From the NCBI RefSeq assembly GCF_027922425.1, contig NZ_BSFQ01000010.1:124001-188000 (forward strand): a stretch of DNA of 64,000 bases, read 5' to 3'. The notes below the pieces were generated by a model, which saw nothing but the letters and a program-made list of their open reading frames with translations, did not search any database and had not been told where the DNA came from. The stretch comes from Pseudonocardia halophobica (lineage in GTDB: Bacteria; Actinomycetota; Actinomycetes; Mycobacteriales; Pseudonocardiaceae). Position numbers and translations under genes: made by a program. How positions within the stretch are numbered: position 1 is the stretch's first letter; the number at the start of each line of letters is the position of its first letter. Shown piece by piece: positions 1-12,720 of this stretch.

Positions 1-521
1 GCGTGCGCGGCCCGGCCGCCGGCGAGTGCGTCGAGGTAGGCCGCGCCGTGCTGGTAGCGCGCCCACCCCGCGGGGTCGGGCGCCTCGACGGGGGGCAGCT
101 CCCGCTCGCGCGGGGTCTCCGCCTCGACGCGGGCGTGCCGCGGCGGCACCGCCATCCGCACGACGTCGGCGAACACCCCGGCGTACCGGTCGGCGACCGC
201 CCGGCACAGGGTCGTGACCTCCGGGGTCAGCACCGGCTCGGGCGAGACGACCTTGTCGATCCACGCCAGCCGCCCGGTGTGCCCGGACTCCTCGGCCCGC
301 TCGAGCAGGAACCCGTCGACCAACCGCCCGGCGAACCGCACCCGCACCCGGACGCCGGGTCGGGCCTGCTCGTCCAGGTGTGTGGGCACGCGGTAGTCGA
401 ACGGCCGGTCCAGGTGTGGCAGCGGCACGTCGACGGCCACCCGCGCGACGGGCTGCACGGCCGCCGCGCTCCACTCGCCGCGCGTCCGGGAGGCGGGCGC
501 CTTCCGCACCGGCCTGCTCAC
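1..521 (-). CDS. priA: Primosomal protein N' (PriA), N-terminal fragment
   Basis: Replication-restart protein, probably a helicase-like PriA. Only about 173 N-terminal residues lie in the window; the gene runs off the left edge. The GTG start at 521 gives MSRPVRKAPASRTRSG, followed from about residue 28 by the PriA 3'-DNA-binding fold (VAVDVPLPHLDRPFDYRVP, then a V-R-V-R-F-A-G-R strand and a D-G-F segment). The DEAD helicase part would lie outside. It is the last visible gene of the minus-strand run downstream of metK, the usual actinobacterial order. Actinobacterial PriA often lacks intact helicase motifs, which cannot be judged here. Confidence 0.85.
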   Translation of the reverse strand, partial: MSRPVRKAPASRTRGEWSAAAVQPVARVAVDVPLPHLDRPFDYRVPTHLDEQARPGVRVRVRFAGRLVDGFLLERAEESGHTGRLAWIDKVVSPEPVLTPEVTTLCRAVADRYAGVFADVVRMAVPPRHARVEAETPRERELPPVEAPDPAGWARYQHGAAYLDALAGGRAAH

Positions 522-547
522 ACCAGCGCTCCTGTTGTGCACGAACG

Positions 548-580
548 GCACTCTCGCGCGGACCTGGCGCACGAGAGTGC
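548..580. repeat. Dispersed intergenic hairpin, copy A
   Basis: A 9-bp perfect stem (GCACTCTCG at 548-556 with CGAGAGTGC at 572-580) that continues three more pairs after one mismatch. It lies between the metK stop and the priA start. The outer sequence ACGAACGGCACTC resembles three other hairpins in this window. It may act as a weak terminator or processing site between metK and priA. Confidence 0.6.
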
Positions 581-594
581 GGTCAACGCCGGGC

Positions 595-1797
595 TCAGGC
601 GCCCGCGGCCGACTTCAGCGCCTCGGCGCGGGAGGTGTCCTCCCACGGCAGGGCGATGTCGTTGCGGCCGAAGTGGCCGTAGGCCGCGGTCGGTGCGTAG
701 ATCGGGCGCAGCAGGTCGAGGTCGCGCACGATCGCCGCCGGACGGAGGTCGAACACCTCGGTGATGGCCGACTCGATCTTCGCCGGGTCGACGCGCGCGG
801 TGCCGAAGGTCTCGACGAACAGGCCGACGGGCGCCGCCTTGCCGATCGCGTACGCGACCTGCACCTCGATGCGCTCGGCCAGCCCGGCCGCCACGACGTT
901 CTTGGCCACCCACCGCATGGCGTACGCCGCGGAGCGGTCCACCTTCGACGGGTCCTTGCCCGAGAAGGCGCCGCCGCCGTGCCGGGCGAACCCGCCGTAG
1001 GTGTCGACGATGATCTTGCGGCCGGTGAGCCCGGCGTCGCCCATCGGACCGCCGATCACGAACCGGCCGGTCGGGTTGACCAGCAGCCGGACGTTCGAGG
1101 TGTCCAGCCCGAGGTCGGCGATCTCCGGGGTGACGATCTTCTCCAGCACGTCCGGCGCGAGCATGCCGTCGAGGTCGACGTCCGCCGCGTGCTGCGTGGA
1201 GAGGACCACCGTGTCGACCCGGACCGGCTTGTCGCCGTCGTACTCGATGGTGACCTGGGTCTTGCCGTCCGGCCGCAGGTAGGGCAGCACGCCGGACTTG
1301 CGGACCTCGGTGAGCCGGCGCGACAGCCGGTGCGCGAGCGCGATCGGCAGCGGCATCAGCTCGTCCGTGTCCGTGTTCGCGTACCCGAACATCAGACCCT
1401 GGTCGCCGGCGCCCTGGCGGGCGATCTCGTCCTCGATCGCCTCGACCCGGCTCTCGTACGCGGTGTCGACGCCCTGGGCGATGTCCGGCGACTGCGCGCC
1501 GATCGCCACGTTGACGCCGCAGGAGTTGCCGTCGAAGCCCTTCGACGACGAGTCGTAGCCGATCTCGAGGATCTTCTCCCGGACCAGGCCGGGGATGTCC
1601 GCGTAGGCACTCGTCGTGACCTCGCCGGCGACGTGCACCTGCCCGGTGGTCACCAGGGTCTCGACCGCGACGCGGCTGCGCGGGTCCTGTGCGAGGAGCG
1701 CGTCGAGGATCGTGTCGCTGATCGCGTCGCACATCTTGTCCGGGTGACCCTCGGTCACCGACTCGCTGGTGAAGAGCCGACGGCCCACGTTCGCCAC
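595..1797 (-). CDS. metK: S-adenosylmethionine synthase (MetK)
   Basis: Makes S-adenosylmethionine from methionine and ATP in the cytoplasm. The 400-residue length is normal for the family. Visible motifs are GHPDK (residues 17-21), the ATP-binding [12 protein letters not shown] (129-140) and the phosphate loop [10 protein letters not shown] (274-283). The GTG at 1797 was chosen because an AGGAG-like ribosome site lies about 8 bases upstream and the protein then starts directly before the conserved [13 protein letters not shown]; the reading frame stays open far upstream only because of high GC. It sits downstream of coaBC, separated by the plus-strand SH3 gene, so it probably has its own promoter in 1798-2131. 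I saw no convincing SAM riboswitch. Confidence 0.97.
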   Translation of the reverse strand: MANVGRRLFTSESVTEGHPDKMCDAISDTILDALLAQDPRSRVAVETLVTTGQVHVAGEVTTSAYADIPGLVREKILEIGYDSSSKGFDGNSCGVNVAIGAQSPDIAQGVDTAYESRVEAIEDEIARQGAGDQGLMFGYANTDTDELMPLPIALAHRLSRRLTEVRKSGVLPYLRPDGKTQVTIEYDGDKPVRVDTVVLSTQHAADVDLDGMLAPDVLEKIVTPEIADLGLDTSNVRLLVNPTGRFVIGGPMGDAGLTGRKIIVDTYGGFARHGGGAFSGKDPSKVDRSAAYAMRWVAKNVVAAGLAERIEVQVAYAIGKAAPVGLFVETFGTARVDPAKIESAITEVFDLRPAAIVRDLDLLRPIYAPTAAYGHFGRNDIALPWEDTSRAEALKSAAGA

Positions 1798-2131
1798 GCG
1801 CCACTCCTGCCGAGGTCGTCGCTCCCCTGGCCTCGTTGCCGGCTCCGCCGCGTCGTGCGGCGGGGCGGGGTGCAGATCGCTGGATGCTGTCGGACGGCAG
1901 GGTAGTCGACCGCGGGCCTCCACAGGTGAGGACACCTCGTCCGATGACGCTGCGTGACGAACCGTGTCGTGAGCGCGCCGTCCACCACCCCTTCGGGTGG
2001 ACCCCGAGCGGGGTCCCGAATCGGTAACGAGCGGCGTCGTTGGGCCCGGTGACACCGCAGCCGCGCCCCACCGACGCCCTCGCGTCGCCCCGAACCGGGG
2101 TCGCGGTCGACACTCTCGGAGGTTCCTCCCC
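1798..2131. other. Divergent intergenic region metK / SH3 protein
   Basis: This stretch separates the divergent metK and SH3-domain genes and must carry both promoters. It holds short GC hairpins, for example GTCCACC with GGTGGAC near 1979-2001 and ACCCCG/CGGGGT just after. A GGAGG ribosome site at 2118-2122 serves the SH3 gene. I found no clear -35/-10 pair. I looked for a c-di-AMP (ydaO-type) leader, which often precedes actinobacterial cell-wall proteins, and did not recognise its conserved blocks. Confidence 0.4.
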
Positions 2132-2665
2132 ATGAAGGTGACTGCACTGCAGCGACCGGGCCGCGCGGCCGCGGCGGTCGGCGGCGTGCTCGCCGTCGGC
2201 GCGGCCGGGCTCATGGCCGTGCTGGCCGGCACCGCGTCCGCGGCGACCACGGGCACCTGCACCGACAACGTCAACGTCCGCGAGGAGCCGGCGGCCGACG
2301 CCGACATCGTGGCCGTCTGCGACCGCGGCACCGAGGTCGAGGTCGGCGAGACCCGCAACGGGTTCGTGAAGCTCGAGAACCTCGACGGCTGGGCCGTCAA
2401 GGACTACGTGAAGACGGACGGCACCGGCACCGCCGCCGAGACCCCGGACGACGCCGGCCTCACCCCGTCGCGCGGCGACGCCGACGACTCGTCCAACGGC
2501 GGGGCCCCGGAGACCACCCCGTCGGCCTCCGGCACCGACTCGCCGGAGAACGCCGCCCCGGCCGAGGGCGCGGACGGCGCCGACGGCACCGGCGCCGACG
2601 AGGACGCCCCGGCGGAGCCGGCCCCGGCCCGCAGCGGCGGCGTGCCCGGCCTGCTCGGCGGCTGA
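2132..2665 (+). CDS. Secreted bacterial SH3-domain protein
   Basis: A 177-residue exported protein of unknown role. Residues 1-37 look like a signal peptide: a KVTALQR basic start, an [15 protein letters not shown] hydrophobic core, and an A-S-A-A cleavage site. Residues about 40-90 form a bacterial SH3 domain ([18 protein letters not shown] ... GWAVKDYV) with two cysteines (CTDN, AVCD) that could form a disulfide. The rest is a Pro/Ala/Asp/Glu-rich, low-complexity tail ending GGVPGLLGG. Such domains commonly bind peptidoglycan, so a cell-envelope role is inferred. ATG was chosen on the GGAGG ribosome site 9 bases upstream. It is a single-gene unit closed by a strong hairpin. Confidence 0.8.
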   Translation: MKVTALQRPGRAAAAVGGVLAVGAAGLMAVLAGTASAATTGTCTDNVNVREEPAADADIVAVCDRGTEVEVGETRNGFVKLENLDGWAVKDYVKTDGTGTAAETPDDAGLTPSRGDADDSSNGGAPETTPSASGTDSPENAAPAEGADGADGTGADEDAPAEPAPARSGGVPGLLGG

Positions 2666-2687
2666 CGCCCGGCGTCACGCACACGAG

Positions 2688-2720
2688 ACGAGGGGCGGTC
2701 CCGGTGGGACCGCCCCTCGT
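2688..2720. terminator. Bidirectional terminator, SH3 protein / coaBC
   Basis: A perfect 15-bp GC-rich inverted repeat (ACGAGGGGCGGTCCC at 2688-2702, its complement at 2706-2720) with a GGT loop, between the stops of two convergent genes. There is no T-tract, as is usual in high-GC actinobacteria. Confidence 0.85.
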
Positions 2721-2747
2721 GCGTTCTCGCGGCTCGCGGAGCCCGGT

Positions 2748-3962
2748 TCAGGCCAGCCGGGCCGCCACCGCGTCCCACAGGCGCGACGCCAGCAGCGCCT
2801 TCGACCCGTTCGGGATCTGCGTCTCGCCACCGTCCGCACCGAGCAGCCAGCCCTGGTTCTCGGTGTTCTCGAAGGCGCCGCCCTCGCCGACCCAGTTGAC
2901 CAGCAGCAGGTCGCAGCCCTTCTTGGCGAGCTTGCGGCGGCCGTACTCCAGCACGTCCGCGGTGTCGTCCCCGGTCTCGGCGGCGAACCCGACCACGACC
3001 TGGCCCGGCTCCCGGGCGGCGACGAGCTCGGCGAGGATGTCCGGGTTGAGCGCCAGGTGCAGCGGCTCGGGCTCGGACCCGTCCTTCTTGATCTTGTGCG
3101 CGGCGAGCGCGGCGGGCCGGAAGTCGGCGACCGCGGCGGACATCACCACGGCGTCGGCGCCCTTGACGGCCGCGTGCATCGCGTCGCGCATCTCCAGCGC
3201 GGACCCGACCTTCACGACCTCGACGGCCGCCGGGTCGGCCAGCTCGGCGGTGTGCCCCGCGACGAGCGTGACGTGCGCGCCGCGCTGGGCCGCGACCTTG
3301 GCCAGCGCGTACCCCTGCCGGCCCGACGACCGGTTGCCGAGGTAGCGCACGGGGTCGAGCGGCTCGCGGGTGCCGCCGGCCGAGACGACCACGCGCCGGC
3401 CCGCGAGGTCCCGCGGCAGCGCGTCGGCCCGCTCCAGCAGCAGCCGGGCGAGCTCGGCGATCTCGGCGGGGTCGGGCAGCCGGCCGGGGCCGGTGTCCTT
3501 GCCGGTGAGCCGGCCGGACGCGGGCTCCATGACGACCGAGCCCCGCTCGCGCAGCGTCGCCACGTTGGCGCGGGTGGCGGGGTGCTCCCACATCTCGGTG
3601 TGCATCGCCGGCACGAACAGCACCGGGCACCGGGCGACGAGCAGGGAGCCGCCGAGGAGGTCGTCCGCGCGCCCCTGCACCGCGCGGGCCAGCAGGTCCG
3701 CGGTGGCGGGGGCGACGACGACGAGATCGGCCTCCTGGCCCAGCCGCACGTGCTGGACCGACGGCACGTCCGAGAAGACGCCGGTGTGCACCGGCTGCCC
3801 GGACAGCGCCTCGAAGGTGGCGGCGCCGACGAAGTTCAGCGCCGAACCCGTGGGGACGACCCGCACGGAGTGCCCGGTCTCGGTGAGCCGGCGGAGCAGC
3901 TCGGCGCTCTTGTAGGCGGCGATGCCGCCCGCCACACCGAGCAGGACCTTCGGTGCGGTCAT
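2748..3962 (-). CDS. coaBC: Bifunctional phosphopantothenoylcysteine decarboxylase / phosphopantothenate-cysteine ligase (CoaBC)
   Basis: Carries out two consecutive steps of coenzyme A synthesis: joining cysteine to 4'-phosphopantothenate (CoaB) and decarboxylating the product with FMN (CoaC). At 404 residues it has both halves. The N-terminal CoaC flavoprotein starts VLLGVAGGIAAYKS, with the likely catalytic His71 in QHVRLG and the substrate motif PAMHTEMW (118-125). The CoaB half starts near residue 190 (VVVSAGGTREPLDPVRYLGN) and contains MSAAVADFRP and the HKIKKDG lysine cluster. It follows rpoZ by 48 bases on the same strand, as in other actinobacteria, and is probably in the gmk-rpoZ transcript. 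Confidence 0.97.
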   Translation of the reverse strand: MTAPKVLLGVAGGIAAYKSAELLRRLTETGHSVRVVPTGSALNFVGAATFEALSGQPVHTGVFSDVPSVQHVRLGQEADLVVVAPATADLLARAVQGRADDLLGGSLLVARCPVLFVPAMHTEMWEHPATRANVATLRERGSVVMEPASGRLTGKDTGPGRLPDPAEIAELARLLLERADALPRDLAGRRVVVSAGGTREPLDPVRYLGNRSSGRQGYALAKVAAQRGAHVTLVAGHTAELADPAAVEVVKVGSALEMRDAMHAAVKGADAVVMSAAVADFRPAALAAHKIKKDGSEPEPLHLALNPDILAELVAAREPGQVVVGFAAETGDDTADVLEYGRRKLAKKGCDLLLVNWVGEGGAFENTENQGWLLGADGGETQIPNGSKALLASRLWDAVAARLA

Positions 3963-4010
3963 GGCGTCCTCACGCCTCGGGACATGCCGTTCGCGCGCAG
4001 CCGGCCGGGC

Positions 4011-4289
4011 TCACTCGCCCTCGGTGTGCTCGAGCAGGCCGCTCTGGATCTCGCGCATGGCGATCGACAGCGGCTTCTCGCGGGGGCCGGGCTCGACCAG
4101 CGGCCCGACGTACTCCAGCAGGCCCTCGCCGAGCTGGGAGTAGTAGTCGTTGATCTGCCGGGCACGCTTGGCCGCGTAGATCACCAGGGCGTACTTCGAG
4201 CTGACCTTGTCGAGCAGGTCGTCGATCGGCGGGTTGGTGATGCCCTCGGGGGTGGAACCGGCGACCGCGCCGGTCAGCGGCATGCTCAC
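4011..4289 (-). CDS. rpoZ: RNA polymerase omega subunit
   Basis: Small RNA polymerase subunit that binds the beta' tail and helps assembly. The 92 residues include the family signature [20 protein letters not shown], then [10 protein letters not shown] and the actinobacterial C-terminus [20 protein letters not shown]. The N-terminal extension is shorter than in mycobacteria. The GTG at 4289 overlaps the gmk stop (GTGA); the ATG two codons later (4283) is an equally good start. Translational coupling to gmk is likely. Confidence 0.95.
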   Translation of the reverse strand: MSMPLTGAVAGSTPEGITNPPIDDLLDKVSSKYALVIYAAKRARQINDYYSQLGEGLLEYVGPLVEPGPREKPLSIAMREIQSGLLEHTEGE

Positions 4290-4903
4290 TCAGAAACTCC
4301 AGAGACGGACGGATGCGGGAATTCCGCAGGTGCGACCAGCAACTCTACCAACCGGTCGACGACGGCCTGCACCTCGTCGTTGACCACGACGACGTCGAAC
4401 TCGTCACGCGCGGCCATCTCCTCGACCGCGGTGCGCAGCCGGCGCTCCCGGACCTCCGGGGTCTCGGTGCCCCGGTCGGTGAGCCGGCGGGCCAGCTCCT
4501 CGAACGAGGGCGGCTCGACGAACACGGTGACCGACTCGGGCATGACCTGCTTGACCGAGCGCGCCCCCTGCAGGTCCACCTCGACGAGCACCGGGTGGCC
4601 GGCCGCGAGCTCGCGCTCGACGGGCTCGCGCGGGGTGCCGGAGCGCTGCAGGCCGCCGTGCACCTCGGCCCACTCCAGCAGCTCGCCGTCGGCGATCAGC
4701 CGGTCGAACTCCGCCCGGTCCACGAAGTGGTAGTGGATCCCCTCGACCTCCCCCTCCCGCGGCGCCCGCGTGGTCGCGGAGACGCTGAAGTGGAGGTCGG
4801 GGAGCTCCGAGCGGAGCCGGTCGACGATGCTGCTCTTGCCGACCCCGGAGGGCCCTGCGAGCACCATCAGCCGGCCCCGGCGGGGCGGCGGTCCTGCCGG
4901 CAC
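4286..4903 (-). CDS. gmk: Guanylate kinase
   Basis: Phosphorylates GMP to GDP with ATP. The protein is 205 residues, with the P-loop GPSGVGKS (17-24), the GMP-binding part [20 protein letters not shown], and [12 protein letters not shown]. The GTG at 4903 has a GAGAGGGGG ribosome site just after the mihF stop; the frame is open further upstream but runs through mihF. It overlaps rpoZ by four bases, so mihF-gmk-rpoZ form a tight unit. Confidence 0.96.
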   Translation of the reverse strand: MPAGPPPRRGRLMVLAGPSGVGKSSIVDRLRSELPDLHFSVSATTRAPREGEVEGIHYHFVDRAEFDRLIADGELLEWAEVHGGLQRSGTPREPVERELAAGHPVLVEVDLQGARSVKQVMPESVTVFVEPPSFEELARRLTDRGTETPEVRERRLRTAVEEMAARDEFDVVVVNDEVQAVVDRLVELLVAPAEFPHPSVSGVSE

Positions 4904-4914
4904 GCCGCCCCCTC

Positions 4915-5229
4915 TCAGGAAGGGAACTCGGCCAGCAGCGCCTTGCGCTGCCGCTCGCCGAGGCCGCGCAGGCGGCGGCTCGGGGCGATCTCGAGGCGCT
5001 CCATGATCTGCGCCGCACGGACCTTGCCGACGCTGGGCAGGGCCTCGAGCAGGGCCGACACCTTCATCTTGCCGAGCACCTCGTCGGTGTCGGACTGCTT
5101 CAGCACCTCGGCGAGGGTGATCCCGCCGCGCTTGAGCCGGTCCTTCAGCTCTGCCCGGGCCCGGCGGGCGGCCGCGGCCTTCTCCAACGCGGCGGCGCGC
5201 TGTTCCTCGGTCAGCTGGGGAAGGGCCAC
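4915..5229 (-). CDS. mihF: Actinobacterial integration host factor (mIHF)
   Basis: Small nucleoid protein unrelated in sequence to HU/IHF that bends DNA and is essential in mycobacteria. The 104 residues have a charged N-terminal helix (LTEEQRAAALEKAAAARRARAELK) and the helix-two-turn-helix DNA-binding segment around GGITLAEVLKQSDTDEVLGK, ending with KVRAAQIMERLEIAPSRRLRGLG. The GTG at 5229 is preceded by GGAGGAG five bases upstream. gmk follows after 11 bases. The family is well described; the identification rests on strong sequence resemblance. Confidence 0.95.
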   Translation of the reverse strand: MALPQLTEEQRAAALEKAAAARRARAELKDRLKRGGITLAEVLKQSDTDEVLGKMKVSALLEALPSVGKVRAAQIMERLEIAPSRRLRGLGERQRKALLAEFPS

Positions 5230-5542
5230 GGTCTCCTCCGTCTTTCGTCGTGCGCGAGGGCGGTCGCCCGGTGGCGGCGGCCGCCGTCCCCGGTGGGTTG
5301 TGCCGGGGGCCGGGAGGGAACGTACCCACGCACCCGTTCGTGATGCCAACGGGGGTGCCACCTGTGGGTTTGATGCCACAGGCCCGGTCGTCCACACCCG
5401 TCCGGGTGATACCACGAGCGACCGCGCGGAGGCTACGGCGACGCGCCCGTTCGGCGCGCGGGACCGGCGCGTCGCCGGTGGTCTCCATCACAGATCCGTC
5501 ACGAATCCGTCACGAATCGTGCGTGCGGGGGCGCTCCGGCGC
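5230..5542. other. Intergenic region upstream of mihF with repeats
   Basis: No gene is supported here. It holds an inverted repeat CCTGTGG-N8-CCACAGG (5361-5382), two copies of TGATGCCA around it (5341 and 5371), and a tandem 11-bp direct repeat ATCCGTCACGA (5494-5504, 5505-5515) just past the stop of the response regulator gene. The mihF promoter should lie here; the repeats are possible operators. Confidence 0.5.
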
Positions 5543-5932
5543 TCAGCCCGCCTGCTCCACCGACCGCAGGGCGCGCAGGCGTGCCGGTGTGAGGTCTTCC
5601 TTGTTGATGTACGCCACGGCGCCGCACTGCGCGGCGTCGCCGGGGAGGTCGTCGAGCGCGTAGGTCGACAGGAGCACCACGACGGCGGCCGGATCGCGGG
5701 CAAGGATCCGCCGGGTGGCCTCGATCCCGCTGATCCCGGGCAGGTTGATGTCCATGAGGACGACCGCGGGATGCACCCGTTCGGCCTCGACGAGGGCCTG
5801 CTCGCCCGTCTCGGCCTCGGCGGCGACGCGCCAGCCGCCGACCATCCCGACGACGGTGCGCGCCACCGTCCGGAACGGGCGCTGGTCGTCCACGATGAGG
5901 ACGTCCACCACCTCGTCCACCGTTGCGGCCAC
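5543..5932 (-). CDS. Stand-alone response regulator receiver protein
   Basis: A 129-residue CheY-like receiver domain without an output domain. It has the acidic pair D15/D16 in VLIVDD, the phospho-acceptor D61 in VLMDINLPG, the conserved Ser/Thr (S89, T90 in LLSTY) and Lys111 in YINKEDL, so it should be able to accept a phosphoryl group. The GTG at 5932 was chosen over the one at 5941 because a GGAG site then has good spacing. No histidine kinase is adjacent. It stands 170 bases after pyrF and 313 before mihF, so it is probably its own unit; its partner and target are unknown. Confidence 0.8.
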   Translation of the reverse strand: MAATVDEVVDVLIVDDQRPFRTVARTVVGMVGGWRVAAEAETGEQALVEAERVHPAVVLMDINLPGISGIEATRRILARDPAAVVVLLSTYALDDLPGDAAQCGAVAYINKEDLTPARLRALRSVEQAG

Positions 5933-6102
5933 TGCAGACACCTCCGCGCTCCCCGACCCGCGCGGCACCGGTCCCGGCCGCGCGGTCCGCCCAGCGTGCC
6001 GGGCCGCGGCGGCGGGCACCATGGTGCCACCATCCCCTCCGAACGGGTGAATCCGAGCGCCGGAGGTATCACCGGCCGCCCCGGCCGTTCGCGGGCCGGT
6101 CC

Positions 6103-6932
6103 TCAGCGGAGGGCGGTGAGGGCCGCGGCCAGCTCGTCCCGCTGGGCCTCGGCGGCGGACCGCAGGGCCGCCACCCCCGGCCCGGCCTTCAGGATCGACC
6201 GCGACGCCGCGGGCAGGACGAGCCCGGAGAGGCCCGCGAACCGCTCGGCGACGTCCCGCGGGGTCGCGCCCTGGGCGCCGAGCCCGGGCGCCAGCACGGC
6301 GCCGTTGAGGGCGCCGAGCTGCAGCCCGTGGTCGTGGGTGGCGCCCACGACCACGCCGACCCCGCCCAGCGGCGCGGCGCCGGTGTTCCGGCCCGCCGCG
6401 CCGTCGACCATCGCCTGCGCGACGGTGCGCCCGTCGGCGCTCGCCAGCTGCACCGACCCGCCCTCCGGGTTCGAGGTGCGGGCCAGCACGAACACGCCCC
6501 GATCGGCCTCCTCGGCGGCCCGGAAGGCCGGTTCGAGGGACCCGAACCCGAGGTAGGGCGAGACCGTGATCGCGTCGGCCGCGACGGCCGCGCCGACGCC
6601 GAGGTAGGCGTCGGCGTACCCGTCCATGGTCGAGCCGATGTCGCCGCGCTTGACGTCGAGCAGCGAGAGCGTCCCGGTGCCGGCGAGGTCGGCGAGGGTC
6701 CGCTCCAGGACCGCGATCCCCCGCGACCCGTGCCGCTCGAAGAACGCCGCCTGCGGCTTCACCACGGCGACGTGTCCGGCCAGGGCCTCGACGGCCGCGG
6801 CGCAGAACCGGGCGAGCCCGTCCGCGTCGTCCGTGAGGCCCCACTCCGCGATCAGCCCGGGGTGCGGGTCGATGCCGGCGCACAGCGGCCCGAAGCGGTC
6901 GACCGCCGCCACGAGCCGCCTCCCGAACCCGG

Positions 6933-6936
<4 letters not shown>
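6103..6936 (-). CDS. pyrF: Orotidine 5'-phosphate decarboxylase
   Basis: Last step of UMP synthesis: decarboxylates OMP to UMP. At 277 residues it belongs to the longer PyrF type 2 subfamily common in actinobacteria. The catalytic core [10 protein letters not shown] begins at residue 94, and the N-terminal substrate segment CAGIDPHP is at 19-26. The GTG at 6936 overlaps the carB stop (GTGA), so translation is coupled to carB. No pyrD occurs in this operon; dihydroorotate dehydrogenase must be encoded elsewhere. Confidence 0.95.
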
Positions 6937-10234
<3,298 letters not shown>

Positions 10235-10235
<1 letters not shown>

Positions 10236-11434
10236 CAGACCGCTCCCCCGTTCTGGTCGAGCAGGCGGTGTCGGCCGCCGGACTCCTCGGTCCCGGCCGG
10301 CCCGTGGCTCACCGGGTTGTCCGTCATGAGCTGGCAGAAGCGGTCGAACAGGTCCGCGGCGTCGTGCGGGCCGGCGGCCGCCTCCGGGTGGTACTGCACG
10401 CTGAAGGCCGGGAAGTCCAGGCCGGTGAGCCCCTCGACGCAGCCGTCGTTGGGGCAGGTGTGGCTGACGACGCCGGTGCCGAACGGGGTGTCGAAGCGCT
10501 CGCCCGCGCTGCCCTCGACCGCGAAGCCGTGGTTCTGCGAGGTGATCGCGACCCGTCCGGTGGCGTGCTCCACGACCGGGATGTTGATGCCGCGGTGCCC
10601 GTAGCGCAGCTTGTAGGTGCCGCGGCCGAGCGCCCGGCCGAGGATCTGGTTGCCGAAGCAGATGCCGAACAGCGGGATCCGCCGCTCCAGGACCTGCCGG
10701 GTCAGCGCCACCGGGACGTCGGCCGTGGCCGGGTCGCCCGGGCCGTTGGAGATGAAGACCCCGTCGGGGTTGACGGCGAGCAGCTGCTCGAACGTCGTGT
10801 CGGCCGGCAGCACGTGCACCTCGATGCCGCGCTGGGCCATCATCCGCGGCGTGTTGAACTTGATCCCCACGTCGAGCGCGGCGACGGTGAACTTCTTGTC
10901 CCCCACCGCCTCCCGGACGTACGGGGTCTTCGTGGTGACCGCGCCGTAGAGGTCCGCGCCCTCCATGCCCGGGCTCTGCCGGACCCGCTCGACGAGCATC
11001 TCGTCCGAACCCAGCGAGGTGCCGGAGAAGACGCCGGCGCGCATGGCGCCGCGCTCGCGCAGGTGCCGCACGACCGCGCGGGTGTCGATCCCGGCGATCC
11101 CGACGACGCCCTGCGTCCGCAGCGCGTCCTCGAGCGAGCCGGTCGACCGCCAGTTCGACGGCCGGCGGCTGGGGTCGCGCACCGCGTACCCGGCGACCTG
11201 GATGCCGGTGGACTCGTCGTCCTCGCCGTTCCAGCCGGTGTTGCCGATCTGAGGGGCGGTCTGCACCACGATCTGGCGGTGGTACGACGGGTCCGTCAGG
11301 GTCTCCTGGTAGCCCGTCATCCCGGTGGTGAACACGGCCTCGCCCAGGGTCTCCCCCACGGCACCGAAGGCCTCGCCCCGGAAGATCCGCCCGTCCTCGA
11401 GGACGAGCACTGCGTCGATGGTGGGGCTGGTCAT
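10235..11434 (-). CDS. carA: Carbamoyl-phosphate synthase small subunit (glutaminase)
   Basis: Glutamine amidotransferase subunit that releases ammonia for CarB. It has 399 residues: an N-terminal CarA domain ([16 protein letters not shown]) and a C-terminal class I glutaminase domain with nucleophile Cys259 in GICFGNQ and the His349/Glu351 pair in [12 protein letters not shown]. The ATG at 11434 overlaps the pyrC stop by four bases. Length and all catalytic residues are normal. Confidence 0.96.
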
Positions 11435-12720
11435 GCCACAACCTTCCCGTCGCGGGCCGTGATCCGGCCACGCAGAACCGTCGCGACCACCGCTCCGGGC
11501 AGCCGCATTCCCTCGTACGGCGTGTTCGCCGCCCTGCTGGCCAGCGCCGCGCCGCGCACCGTCCACTGCGCGTCCGGGTCGACCAGCGCGAACGTCGCCG
11601 GCTCCCCGACCGCGATCGGCCGGCCCTGGTCCGGCAGGTTGCCGATCTCGGCCGGCCGCTCCGACATCACCTGCGCGACCCCGTGCCAGTCCAGCAGGCC
11701 CGGCTCGACCATCGTGTGGATCACGACCGACAGCGCCGTCTGCAGACCCAGCATGCCCGGCTTCGCGGCCGCCCACTCCGTGTCCTTGTACTGCGAGGCG
11801 TGCGGGGCGTGGTCGGTCGCGACGACGTCGATCACACCCTCGGCCAGCGCCTCCCGCATGGCCTGCGTGTCCGCCCCGGTGCGCAGCGGCGGGTTGACCT
11901 TGTTGACCGGGTCGTAGCCGGTCAGCCGGCCGTCGGTGAGCAGCAGGTGGTGCGGGGTGACCTCGGCGCTCACCCGCACGCCCTGCGCCTTCGCCGCCCG
12001 CAGCACCGCGATCGAGTGCAGCGAGGAGACGTGGCAGACGTGCAGCGCCGCCCCCGCCTCACGGGCCAGCGCGACGTCCCGCGCGATGACCGTCTCCTCG
12101 GCGGTCGCGGGCCAGCCGGCCAGGCCGAGCCGGGACGCGATCGCGCCCTCGTGCGCCTGGGCGCCGCCGGTGAGCCGGTGGTCCTCGGCGTGCTGGGCGA
12201 TCACGACGTCGAGCGCGCTGGCGTACTCCAGCGCCCGGCGCATGATCAGCGGGTCGTTCACGCAGCGGCCGTCGTCGGAGAACATCCGGACCTGCGCCGC
12301 GGACGACACCATGGTCCCGAGCTCGGCGAGCTTCTCGCCCCGCAGCCCGGTGGTGACGGCGCCGACCGGGTGCACGTCGACCAGGCCGACCTCCTCGCCG
12401 CGGCGCCGCACGTGCTCCACGACGACGGCGGTGTCCGCCACCGGATCCGTGTTCGGCATGGCGAAGACCGCGGTGAAGCCGCCGAGCGCGGCGGCGTGCG
12501 AGCCGGTCTCGATGGTCTCGGACTCCTCGCCGCCCGGCTCGCGCAGGTGCACGTGCAGGTCGACGAGGCCGGGGAGCAGGACGTGGCCGCCGGCGTCGAG
12601 GGTCCCGACGCCCTCGGCGGTCAGGCCGGTGCCGATCTCCGCGACGACGCCGTCGCGGACCAGCAGGTCGACGGCCTCCTCGCCGTAGGGCTTGGCGTTC
12701 GTGATGAGCAGGTCTGTCAT
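11431..12720 (-). CDS. pyrC: Dihydroorotase (class I type)
   Basis: Cyclises N-carbamoyl-aspartate to dihydroorotate. The 429 residues show the zinc-binding HVH (56, 58) in [13 protein letters not shown], the bridging Asp in MFSDDG (149-150), His177 and His230 (QHAED, VCHVSS) and catalytic Asp303 in ATDHAPH. An aspartate in place of the carbamylated lysine marks class I enzymes, which often pair with PyrB. The gene overlaps both pyrB (ATGA) and carA (ATGA). Confidence 0.96.
   Translation of the reverse strand: MTDLLITNAKPYGEEAVDLLVRDGVVAEIGTGLTAEGVGTLDAGGHVLLPGLVDLHVHLREPGGEESETIETGSHAAALGGFTAVFAMPNTDPVADTAVVVEHVRRRGEEVGLVDVHPVGAVTTGLRGEKLAELGTMVSSAAQVRMFSDDGRCVNDPLIMRRALEYASALDVVIAQHAEDHRLTGGAQAHEGAIASRLGLAGWPATAEETVIARDVALAREAGAALHVCHVSSLHSIAVLRAAKAQGVRVSAEVTPHHLLLTDGRLTGYDPVNKVNPPLRTGADTQAMREALAEGVIDVVATDHAPHASQYKDTEWAAAKPGMLGLQTALSVVIHTMVEPGLLDWHGVAQVMSERPAEIGNLPDQGRPIAVGEPATFALVDPDAQWTVRGAALASRAANTPYEGMRLPGAVVATVLRGRITARDGKVVA

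Noticed and set aside
535..1905. Long plus-strand open frame antisense to metK
   Set aside because: It mirrors codon bias of metK on the other strand, lacks family motifs and has no ribosome site. High-GC DNA gives many such frames; the same applies to the antisense frames over carB (6960-10604) and gmk (4313-6556).
1798..2131. Possible SAM or c-di-AMP riboswitch
   Set aside because: Hairpins are present, but I could not match the conserved cores of any known class.
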